Assembly (NCBI GenBank): GCA_007859745.1
Contig: SMLU01000001.1
Span: 3,162,001 to 3,226,000, forward strand
DNA from: Phycisphaerae bacterium RAS1
Lineage (GTDB): Bacteria > Planctomycetota > Phycisphaerae > UBA1845 > Fen-1342
Reading direction: 5' to 3'
DNA length: 64,000 bases
Shown: in pieces, positions 49,609-57,498 of the stretch
How the letters are laid out: each line of letters begins with the position of its first letter
Numbering within the stretch: the stretch's first letter is position 1
The notes under the pieces: generated by a model
What the model was told of the DNA's origin: nothing
The model's database searches: none
What the model saw: only the letters and a program-made list of their open reading frames with translations
Position numbers and translations under genes: made by a program

Positions 49609-52600
49609 CTACCGGCCTCCGTCGAGTTGCGCCACGAAGGGGTTGATGTCCAACACGTTCACTTCACCGTCCGTGTTGATGTCCGCCCGCCAGAGCGGGC
49701 AATCGGGCCACTTGGCGGCATACGACGACGGATCACCGACGGCGAGAATGAACGGGTTGATGTCCAGAACATCCACCGCGCCATCGCAGTTTACGTCGCC
49801 GACGGCCGCGTCACGCTGCGCGACCAGACATTCTGAAAACTCCGACGTGTCGCCGGTTGCGACGCGCGTCGCGGTCGCGGTAATCACGGTCGCGGCGGCG
49901 GGCTTGGGCAACGCAACGTCGAAGCTCGCGCCGCCCGCGCCGTCCGTCGTTACGATCGCGGCGCCGATGAACATCTCGCCCTCGCCGAAGCCGGTCGGGT
50001 CGCAGCCGGCGCTGATGTACAGCTCGACGCGGAACTCTTCGCCCGCGGCACTGTTCAGCGTCCCGGTGATGTGCACGCTGCCGCCGGCGAGGGTCGCACC
50101 AGTCAGCACGGGAAAGTTCTGAAGCGCGTTCCCGCCGCTGTCACCGTCGCCGGGATCGTTTGGCGTCGGGCCGTCAATCCCGGCGTTCGTACCCAGGTCG
50201 ATGCCGAGCGTGCCGTTCGAGTGGATGGCGTTGCCGGTGATGGTCGTCCCGAGGACCAGCGACGCCACGCCCACGCCGTAACGCTCGTTGAACGCGATCA
50301 GGTTCCCGTCGTCGGGGCTGTCGCCGCCGAGCATGACGTTGCCGGGGATGATGAGGGCGGTCCACGGCGCCACCAGTACGCCGGTGCGATTGGGGATCGG
50401 CTGCGTGCCCGACGCATCCGTGCCGATCTTGTTGCCGACAATCAGCGTATCGGTGGAGTCGCCCGTCACGCTGACGCCGACGCCGAAGCGTTGGCCGGCG
50501 TAGTGATTCGAGCCGTTGACCACGATTCCGCCGATGACGTTATTGCGGATGATCGTCCCGTCGGCGTTGGCGACGCCGACGCCCGCCGGTCCGCGCTGCG
50601 ACGCGGCCGTAACGCCGTCGGCCTGGATGCCGATGTAATTGCCTTCGATCAGCGTTCCGTCGGCGTCTTCGATGCTGACCTGCGAGCCGGTGGGGAAGCC
50701 CTCTTCGCCCAGCTGCCCGGCGCCATTGATGATATTTCGCTCCGCCGGCGTCGGCCCGCCGATGCGGTTGTTGGTCGCGAACAGGCCATATTGCGTCGCC
50801 CCGCGCACTTCAGCGCCGGCGGACGATCCGGTGAGGTAGTTGCCGATGACGATGTTGCTGGCGGCCGGGCCGTCGATCCGTACACCGCTGTTGCCCGCCG
50901 AGAGGCGATTGCCGTCGCCCGGCTGCGTGCCGCCGACCACGTTGCCCGTCGGCGTCGGTCCGCCGAAGCCGCCGCTGATGTAGACGCCGGCGTAAAGCGG
51001 TCCGCTGATATCTGAGCTGAGGACGCGGTTGTTGTTGCCGCGAATCTGCACGCCGTAGCCGCGCAGCGAGACGCGCCCGAGGCCCTTCACCACGCAGTCG
51101 TCGCCGTCGATCCAGATCGACGCCACGCCCCAGGCGTTCGGCTCGGCGCCGAAGATCACAACTTCCGGCCCGTTCGGATTCGTGTCGCCGGTGAACGCCG
51201 TCTGGGTCGTGAAGTCGAGCGTCGTCGCGTCGTCCGTCAGTTGGAAGATCCCGAGTTCCTGCCGGATTTCCGCCACGTTCGGATCAAGGCCGAACTCCTC
51301 GCGCGGGATGTAGAACGTGATCGTCTGCGGCCCCGGCGTGTTGTTGGCCGCGATGCAGGCTTCGTGGAAGCTGACGCGCCCGTCCGGCCCGGGCAGGTCG
51401 CCGATCTGTTGCGACCCGCCGAAATCAGTCACGTCCGCCGGCGTCGTCACGCGGATGACGTTCGGCCCAACCGCCTCGCACTCGTCCGGCACACCGTTGG
51501 CGTCGCTGTCGAGCGAGAACCCGCTCGTGATGTCGCACGTATCCGAAACGCCGTTTCCGTTGCAATCGATCGTGAACTGGCACTCGTCCGGCGTGCCGTT
51601 GGCGTCGCAGTCGGTGCTGTCGCCGGTCGCCAGATCGCACACGTCGGGACGACCGTTGTTGTTGCAGTCCGGCTGGCACTCGTCTGGCACGCCGTTGGCG
51701 TCGCAGTCGGCGAAGGCTTCACACGAGTCGGGGATGGCGTTGCCGTTGCAGTCCGCCGCGCCGGCGGCGATGGCGCAGATGTCGCCGACGCCGTCGTTGT
51801 CGCAATCGGCCTGGTCCGGGTTGTAAGTTGTCGGGCAATTGTCGACATCGTCGGCGATTCCATCGTTGTCGGCGTCGCCGACGGGCGGCGCGGCGACTTC
51901 AAGCTGCGCTGCCAGGGGATAGATTTCGCCCGCGACGACCTGCCGTCCGACCGCCCACAGATTGCACGGACTCACGATGGACATGGCCAGCAGGCTCGGG
52001 CCGATCACGTCGTCGACGCCGGTTTGCTGCATCCACTGCGAACCGTCCCAGTGCACCACGTTTCCGCCGGTTGAGAGGATGCTGTCGGCCGCGAACGGCG
52101 CGAGCGCCGCCCCGCCGCCGGGCGCCGTCACCTGCGTCCACGATGACCCGTTCCAGTGCAGGAAGAGCGCCTGGTACCCGCTGACATCCTGGTAGCTGCC
52201 GACCGCCCACACGTCATTGGCCGCGAAGGCGTGCACATCGAACAGGCGATTGAAATATCCCGGCGTCGGCCCCGGCACCTGCTGCCACGACGAGCCATTC
52301 CAGCGGAAGATGTTGGAGAAATCGACGAAATCGCCGTCGCCGCCGCCGCCTACCGCCCAGATGTCATTGGACGCTAGGGCCGATCCGGCCTCGAAGCCGT
52401 GCCCGCCGCCGGAGAGCAGCGGCCCGTTGTGAAGCTGCAGGCTCGACCCGTTCCAATGCAGCGCCAGCCCCACCTGCGGATTCACCCACTCGCCAAGGAA
52501 CCAGATGTTGTCGGGTGCGATGGCGACGATGTCGAGCACGTTCTCGCCCGACGCGCCGCTGGGCATCGGGGCCTGCAAGACCTGCCACGACTGTCCGTTC

Positions 52601-53568
52601 CAGTGCATGATGAGCAGGTGCGTGCCGAGGAAGCCGTCGCTTGCGCGAATTCTCGCGTTTCCGGCCGCCCACACGTCGTTGGGCGCCAGCGCCGCCACCG
52701 CATCCAGCGCGGCCCACGTGCACGTGCCGCACTCGGTCGGACTCGGCGACGGGACAATGCTCCACTGCGAGCCGTTCCAGCGCTCCACGAGCGTGTACGT
52801 CTGAGTGCTGCCCTGAACGACCGCGCTGTACTCGCCCACCGCCCACACGTCCGTCGGCGAAACTGCGTCCACGTCGCGCAAAACGCCGCGGGTCGCGCCC
52901 GGCGGCAGCGGCGTCGGGTACGAAGTCCACTGACCACAGCCCATCACCAGCGGCGGCTCCCCCGTGGCCTCGCCGTAGAGCGTGAACGTCAGATCGTCGT
53001 TGAGCGTCTGCCCCAGACCGTCAACAAACGGCGCCCAGGGCGTGCCGGCCAAACGATCGCGCGCGTACAGCTTCGAGAGCGTCGCGCTATTGTGGTTCGA
53101 GACCCAGATGCCCCACCAAAACGCGCCGTCAAACGCAAGCTGGTAGGAAATGAAGTGCCGTCCGCTCGCGACGAACGGCGCCGGCAGCGTCAGGTCGAGC
53201 ACCGCCGGGCTGGCGGGGTTGTAGACGAACCCGGCCTGTCCCGGCGTCATCACGTATTCCTGCTGCAGCGCGCCCGGACCGGTCGCGGTCCATTCATAGA
53301 AACGAACGTACGCGGCCGTCACCGGCGGGGGCTGGCAGACGGCGATGCAACTGTTGTAGCCGCCGACGATGACACGCGTGACGTTGCCGACGTACTCGAA
53401 GTCGTCGGCCGCCTCGGCGCTCATGGGAGGGTCGGTCCAGATGTGTCCGGGGATCACCGTCCAATTGCTGTTGCCGGGGTTTGACCAGACGACTTCCGGT
53501 GCGCGAGCCGTGACGGCTGCCAGAATCAATGGGCCAACGAACGCCGAGAGCGAGCCTGTGCGAAACAT
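49609..53568 (-). CDS. giant secreted propeller, TSP3 and beta-helix protein with dockerin-like tail
   Basis: A 1319-residue exported protein. ATG 53568 has AGGAG 8 bases upstream. Order: signal peptide; N-terminal beta-sandwich (30-205); a propeller with six repeats ending DVWAVG-type (LRDVDAVSPTDVWAVGEYS, LDIVAIAPDNIWFLGEW, LFDVHAFAANDVWAVGSY); TSP3 Ca-binding region (DADNDGIADDVDNCP and several DCDANGVPDEC units); a beta-helix (about 720-1190); and two dockerin-like repeats (CDGAVDVLDINPFILAVGD, INTDGEVNVLDINPFVAQL). That tail matches the GH57 protein's tail. It is likely a surface-attached binding protein. A catalytic motif was not seen. Confidence 0.88.
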   Translation of the reverse strand: MFRTGSLSAFVGPLILAAVTARAPEVVWSNPGNSNWTVIPGHIWTDPPMSAEAADDFEYVGNVTRVIVGGYNSCIAVCQPPPVTAAYVRFYEWTATGPGALQQEYVMTPGQAGFVYNPASPAVLDLTLPAPFVASGRHFISYQLAFDGAFWWGIWVSNHNSATLSKLYARDRLAGTPWAPFVDGLGQTLNDDLTFTLYGEATGEPPLVMGCGQWTSYPTPLPPGATRGVLRDVDAVSPTDVWAVGEYSAVVQGSTQTYTLVERWNGSQWSIVPSPSPTECGTCTWAALDAVAALAPNDVWAAGNARIRASDGFLGTHLLIMHWNGQSWQVLQAPMPSGASGENVLDIVAIAPDNIWFLGEWVNPQVGLALHWNGSSLQLHNGPLLSGGGHGFEAGSALASNDIWAVGGGGDGDFVDFSNIFRWNGSSWQQVPGPTPGYFNRLFDVHAFAANDVWAVGSYQDVSGYQALFLHWNGSSWTQVTAPGGGAALAPFAADSILSTGGNVVHWDGSQWMQQTGVDDVIGPSLLAMSIVSPCNLWAVGRQVVAGEIYPLAAQLEVAAPPVGDADNDGIADDVDNCPTTYNPDQADCDNDGVGDICAIAAGAADCNGNAIPDSCEAFADCDANGVPDECQPDCNNNGRPDVCDLATGDSTDCDANGTPDECQFTIDCNGNGVSDTCDITSGFSLDSDANGVPDECEAVGPNVIRVTTPADVTDFGGSQQIGDLPGPDGRVSFHEACIAANNTPGPQTITFYIPREEFGLDPNVAEIRQELGIFQLTDDATTLDFTTQTAFTGDTNPNGPEVVIFGAEPNAWGVASIWIDGDDCVVKGLGRVSLRGYGVQIRGNNNRVLSSDISGPLYAGVYISGGFGGPTPTGNVVGGTQPGDGNRLSAGNSGVRIDGPAASNIVIGNYLTGSSAGAEVRGATQYGLFATNNRIGGPTPAERNIINGAGQLGEEGFPTGSQVSIEDADGTLIEGNYIGIQADGVTAASQRGPAGVGVANADGTIIRNNVIGGIVVNGSNHYAGQRFGVGVSVTGDSTDTLIVGNKIGTDASGTQPIPNRTGVLVAPWTALIIPGNVMLGGDSPDDGNLIAFNERYGVGVASLVLGTTITGNAIHSNGTLGIDLGTNAGIDGPTPNDPGDGDSGGNALQNFPVLTGATLAGGSVHITGTLNSAAGEEFRVELYISAGCDPTGFGEGEMFIGAAIVTTDGAGGASFDVALPKPAAATVITATATRVATGDTSEFSECLVAQRDAAVGDVNCDGAVDVLDINPFILAVGDPSSYAAKWPDCPLWRADINTDGEVNVLDINPFVAQLDGGR

Positions 53569-53951
53569 CACTTGTACTCCTGAGGCGGTTAATTAGGCAG
53601 CGGTCCATCGCGGCGGAATGCGGCCGGTCGCGCAGCGTGCGGGCTCACCTGGCGCTGCGATGATGTGGCCGACCGGGGAGCGGGTGAGGCAGGCAATTTC
53701 CGCGCCACGGACAGCGTCGATTGCTGCCTCCGACCAGTTTTTCCGGGAATCTCTGCGATCCCTTCCGTTACCCCATAAGAGAGTGTCCAGGATGCGCCAG
53801 AAATACACTCTGCGTGTGCAGTTGGCAGGGCTTGGTTGGCCAGTGATCGGCGCGACTGGCTCGTGGCTGGAGCGGCGGGTGTGGAAATCCGCGCAGCAGT
53901 CTGCGGATTCTCGCGCTGCCCCGCAACCGAACAGGAGCCGCAACGAGAACG
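53569..53951. other. spacer, no gene seen
   Basis: This lies upstream of the giant gene on the minus strand and downstream of the GT2 gene. No ORF with coding character, no family repeat and no RNA gene was seen. It likely contains the giant gene's promoter and the GT2 terminator. Confidence 0.5.
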
Positions 53952-54677
53952 TCAGACGCTCTGTCCGCCAGGATCATCCCGCCGCTCGCCGTACCACAGC
54001 TCGAGCCCCTGCCGCGACCGCAAGCGGTCACCACGGACGAGCAGGTGAAGAAGCAGTCCGTAGATCTCGCGCGCCGAATGCTGCCGCAGCTTGCGGCCGG
54101 AGGTTTCGACGGCGGCGCTGAGCACGACGAAACGCCCGCAGCGTCCGATCGCGCGGCTCATCCAGACTTCCTCGCTGGCGTAGAGCGACTCGTCGAATCC
54201 GCCCGTCTTCTCGAACACCGCGCGGGTGCAGAACAGGAAACAGCCCGGCGCCAGACGGGCAATCCGGTAGAGCGCCAGCGCCAGCGGTAGAATCAGGCGC
54301 GCGTGCCAGGGGATGACGCCGTCGAACCGGACGGCGCTGCCGCCGCCCGCCGCGCCACGGGCCAGCGCGTTCACCGCGCCGCGCACTGCGGCCGTGCTGA
54401 CGACCGTGTCGGCATCGACGAACACCAGCCACTCGCCCGCGGCGACGCGCGCGCCGGCGTTGCGCGTCGCGGCGATCTGCCGGTGGGCGACGTGGACCAC
54501 GCGGGCGCCGAGCGATTCGGCGACGACCGCCGTCTGGTCGGTTGAGGCGTCGCTCACGACGACGATTTCGTATGGGTGCGCGACGGCGCCTGCGGCCGCG
54601 TGGATAGACCTCAGCGTGCGCGCGATAAGCGCTTCTTCGTTGTATGCCGGGACGATGAAGCTAATCATGGTGGCCAT
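53952..54677 (-). CDS. family 2 glycosyltransferase
   Basis: A 241-residue cytoplasmic GT-A enzyme: SFIVPAYNEEALIARTLRSI, YEIVVVSDASTDQTAVVAES, NAGARVAAGEWLVFVDADTV (the DxD metal motif is DAD) and FEKTGGFDESLYASEEVWMS (acceptor region with the catalytic acid, GGFDE). It has no clear membrane helix. The ATG at 54677 is used because the conserved first strand begins right after it. It is likely involved in surface sugar synthesis; the acceptor is unknown. It is divergent from fmt. Confidence 0.9.
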   Translation of the reverse strand: MATMISFIVPAYNEEALIARTLRSIHAAAGAVAHPYEIVVVSDASTDQTAVVAESLGARVVHVAHRQIAATRNAGARVAAGEWLVFVDADTVVSTAAVRGAVNALARGAAGGGSAVRFDGVIPWHARLILPLALALYRIARLAPGCFLFCTRAVFEKTGGFDESLYASEEVWMSRAIGRCGRFVVLSAAVETSGRKLRQHSAREIYGLLLHLLVRGDRLRSRQGLELWYGERRDDPGGQSV

Positions 54678-54759
54678 GGGCTGATTTCGGCGGCGCTGTG
54701 CAGGCGCCAGCGGCCGCGGACACTGGCGACGCGCTCGCCGCCAAAGTCTAATCGCACAA

Positions 54760-55695
54760 ATGAACCTCGCCTTTCTCGCCACAGGCGATTTCGCCGTTCC
54801 CGCCTTGCGGGCGCTGCTCCGAGCCGGCCACAGCGTCGCGCTGTCCGTCAGCCAGCCGGATCGCCCCGCCGGCCGCGGACGGCAGACTGTGCCGACGGCC
54901 GTACACGCGGCGGCGGACCAGCTCGGAATCCCCCACGCGCAGGTCGAGAACATCAACACGCCTGAATTCGCCGCACAATTGGCGGCGACCGATCTCGCCG
55001 TTGTCGCCGCCTTCGGACAGAAGCTCGGGCCGGACATTCTCGCCGCCCCGCGGCACGGGTGCGTCAACATCCACGGCTCGCTCCTGCCGCGCTATCGCGG
55101 CGCGGCGCCCTATCAGTGGGCGATTATCAACGGCGACGCCGAGACAGGCGTCACAATTTTTCAGATCAACCAGAAATGGGACGCCGGCGCGATCTGGGCC
55201 CGCCGCGCGACGCCCATCGGCGAAACGGAAACGGCCGACGAGCTGCACGACCGGCTGGCGCTGCTGGGGGCCGAACTGATCGTCGAAACCGTCTCACAGA
55301 TCGAACGCGGTACGGCGACGCCGCAGCCGCAGAACGCCGCCGAGGCGACGCGCGCGCCAAAACTCTCGAAATCAGACGGGCGAATCGACTGGTCGCAGCC
55401 GGCCCGCGTGGTTGCGCGGCGAATCAACGGCCTCTGGTCCTGGCCCGCGGCGACGGCGACGTTTGCCTTGGGTTCCGGAAGAACGGAAGTCGTGCAGTTG
55501 GCGCGCGCGAAAGTGATCGATGAGAGCTCACCGCCCGGTTCTGCGCCACCCGGCAGCTTCCTGGCGGATCGCAGCACCCAATCCGGCAGCGGGCGGATCG
55601 TGTTGCTCGAAGTCAAGCCGGCGGGCGGAAAGCTGATGTCGTTTGAAGCGTTCGCAAACGGTCGGCGGATCGCGCCGCCGGACCGGATGGAATGA
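54760..55695 (+). CDS. fmt: methionyl-tRNA formyltransferase
   Basis: A 311-residue enzyme that formylates initiator Met-tRNA. Motifs: MNLAFLATGDFAVPALRALL, QPDRPAGRGRQTVPTAVHAA, the catalytic NIHGSLLPRYRGAAPYQWAI (SLLPRYRG loop), GDAETGVTIFQINQKWDAGA and the C-terminal domain KLSKSDGRIDWSQPARVVAR. Length and motifs are normal. No def gene is adjacent. Confidence 0.95.
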   Translation: MNLAFLATGDFAVPALRALLRAGHSVALSVSQPDRPAGRGRQTVPTAVHAAADQLGIPHAQVENINTPEFAAQLAATDLAVVAAFGQKLGPDILAAPRHGCVNIHGSLLPRYRGAAPYQWAIINGDAETGVTIFQINQKWDAGAIWARRATPIGETETADELHDRLALLGAELIVETVSQIERGTATPQPQNAAEATRAPKLSKSDGRIDWSQPARVVARRINGLWSWPAATATFALGSGRTEVVQLARAKVIDESSPPGSAPPGSFLADRSTQSGSGRIVLLEVKPAGGKLMSFEAFANGRRIAPPDRME

Positions 55696-55828
55696 GCAGA
55701 GCGATGCTAGCACTCCGTGCCGTGCCGCACCGCGCGCGCCGGTCCGTCGGAACGCGAAGCGCCAGCGAGCGTCCGCAGGCGCGCGCTCGCTGGTGTGGTT
55801 CTTCACGCGGTTTGCATCAAAAGTGCTT

Positions 55829-55880
55829 GGGACGGGCGTCTCGCCCGTCGCGTTGAACGGGCGAGACGCCCGTCCCACCC
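55829..55880. repeat. GGGACGGGCGTCTCGCCCGTCCC-family palindrome, copy 4
   Basis: GGGACGGGCGTCTCGCCCGT and ACGGGCGAGACGCCCGTCCC with a minimal loop (CGCGTTGA); the most symmetrical copy. Confidence 0.93.
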
Positions 55881-55898
55881 ATGATGCACCACTCTCGA

Positions 55899-56015
55899 TT
55901 AGAGGCTATCCCAGTACCCCGAGTTCGATCCGAGCCGCGCGTGTAAGCAAGCGGCTCTTAAGGCCCCGCTCCCTTACGGTCGCGGCTCGGAAAGAGTTCT
56001 GGGATAGCTTCTAGC
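55899..56015. repeat. nested palindrome (GAGCCGCGACCGTGAGG family, copy 5)
   Basis: The inner copy (55927-55990, GATCCGAGCCGCG left and TCGCGGCTCGG right) is enclosed by a second inverted repeat, AGAGGCTATCCCAGTA left and TTCTGGGATAGCTTCTA right, so one palindrome appears inserted in another. Confidence 0.85.
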
Positions 56016-56058
56016 TACACTAGCGCTTCGCGTTCTGATCCCGGGCCTTTCGCCTTTC

Positions 56059-56099
56059 ACTCGCTACTCGCTACTCGCTACTCGCTACTCGCCACTCAC
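56059..56099. repeat. TCGCTACTCGCTAC direct repeats at the ADH stop codon
   Basis: About five copies of the 7-mer CTCGCTA in direct orientation. The ADH stop codon (56096-56098) is part of it. The element at 1118-1238 has the same unit as an inverted pair. Confidence 0.85.
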
Positions 56100-57208
56100 C
56101 CATTCGGCACTATCACCGCCTTCCCCGTCTGCCATTTCGCCACCGCCTCAAGCGCCTCGTTCACCTGGTGCAGCCCGTAGCGGTGCGTGATGAGCTCGTG
56201 GAAGGGGTAGCGCTCGCGCCGCGTCCGTAAGAATTCCAGCGCGACCGTCCAGTGTTGCGGCTCGCTGCCCCACGTGCCCAGCACAGTCAGCTCCTTCCGC
56301 GTGATGAGGTGCGGATTGAGCATCGCCGGGCCGGCGTCGCCGTAGTGACCCAGCACGAGATACTTCGCGCCGTCGCGGCACAAGTCCCAGCCTTCGACCA
56401 CCGCCTGCGGAATGCCGACGCACTCGACCACGACGTCGGCCCCGAGCCCGCCTGTGGCGTCAAGGACGATTTTCCGTCGGGCGGCCGGGTCGGGCACTTC
56501 GTCGATGTCGATCGTCAGGTCGGCCCCGAAGCGGCGGCAGCGCTCCAGCCGCTCGCGCGGGCCGCCGATGACGATCAGCGGCCGCGCCCCGGCTTCCTTC
56601 GCGATCGCCAGCGCCGCCAATCCGACCGGCCCCGATCCCTGGATCAGTACCGACTCGGCCCACTGCATCTGCATCTTCTCGAAGCCGTGAATCGCCGTCA
56701 CCAGCGCGCAGCCCGCGCCAATCAGCGCCTCGCTCGGCAGGTCATCGGGGAGCTTGAAAACCGCCGTGTCAGCGTAGATGAAGTGATACTGGCCATAGCC
56801 TCCCAGCAAATGTGGCGGAGTCTCGCAGTTCAGGCTGACGCCGTAGGCGGTGCGGTTCTGACAACGGCTGGGCAGCCGATACACGCGGCAATAGCGGCAG
56901 GTCTTGCAGGTGCGGCCGACGGTGAAGCTCACGCGGTCGCCGACTTTGAGCAGGTTGCCAAGCCAGTCGCGCGTTCCGCTGTCGCCCATGGCGACGACGT
57001 GGCCCGTGGTTTCATGGCCGAGGATGAGCGGGAGGGGGACTCTGAGCTGGCCCTTATGCAGGTGAACATCGGTGCCGCACATGCCGGCGAGTTCGACCTG
57101 CAGGATCAACTCGCCGGGCTTAAGCTCAGACGGCAGCGGGAACGTGCGCGGCCGGATCGGCTCGTTGAAGGCTGACATAACCGCGCATTGGCACGACGCT
57201 GGGACCAT
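56096..57208 (-). CDS. zinc-dependent medium-chain alcohol dehydrogenase
   Basis: A 370-residue MDR enzyme. Catalytic Zn ligands are in GMCGTDVHLHKG and GHETTGHVV, and the structural Zn loop is CKTCRYCRVYRLPSRC (four Cys). The Rossmann NAD site reads VLIQGSGPVGLAALAIAKEA. Closest branch is the Zn-binding alcohol/sorbitol-dehydrogenase-like group, with LGTWGSEPQHWTVALEFL near the end. The ATG at 57208 includes the strand CAVMSAFNEPIRPRTFPLP that is conserved in the family; 57178 would remove its first half. The substrate is unknown. Confidence 0.9.
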   Translation of the reverse strand: MVPASCQCAVMSAFNEPIRPRTFPLPSELKPGELILQVELAGMCGTDVHLHKGQLRVPLPLILGHETTGHVVAMGDSGTRDWLGNLLKVGDRVSFTVGRTCKTCRYCRVYRLPSRCQNRTAYGVSLNCETPPHLLGGYGQYHFIYADTAVFKLPDDLPSEALIGAGCALVTAIHGFEKMQMQWAESVLIQGSGPVGLAALAIAKEAGARPLIVIGGPRERLERCRRFGADLTIDIDEVPDPAARRKIVLDATGGLGADVVVECVGIPQAVVEGWDLCRDGAKYLVLGHYGDAGPAMLNPHLITRKELTVLGTWGSEPQHWTVALEFLRTRRERYPFHELITHRYGLHQVNEALEAVAKWQTGKAVIVPNG

Positions 57209-57297
57209 GCGCGGACTTTCGCAGAAATCGGCGGCTTCGCCAAGGCCTGTCCGCGCTTCCGCTGCTGGGGGCGTGACCGGAGATCTTGGCAGGTGCG

Positions 57298-57412
57298 GCG
57301 GGCATTCCGTCCGAACCCGCCGCGCCAAGCGGCGGGTTGACGTCCCCGCCCAATTAGGCGTCGCTCGCCTACGATCATCAACCCGCCGCTTGGCGCGGTG
57401 GATTCGGAAAAA
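57298..57412. repeat. AACCCGCCGCGCCAAGCGGCGGGTT-family palindrome, copy 2
   Basis: CCGAACCCGCCGCGCCAAGC, its own partner GGCGGGTTGACG, then the outer right arm ATCAACCCGCCGCTTGGCGC. The upstream flank (GTGACCGGAGATCTTGGCAG, from 57273) is also shared with copy 3. Confidence 0.9.
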
Positions 57413-57498
57413 CGGCCCTGCCGTCGGCGTCCGCGAAGAACTCTGGACACACCCGCCGCTCCCGTTCCTTATCGCGTCGCACGGCGGGCGGGCACGCG

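Larger units (their letters stand above)
55696..56095. other. repeat-filled convergent spacer
   Basis: The gap between convergent fmt and the ADH is almost entirely repeat: the element at 55829-55880, a nested element at 55899-56015 and the TCGCTAC array at 56059-56099. No gene is seen. Confidence 0.85.
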
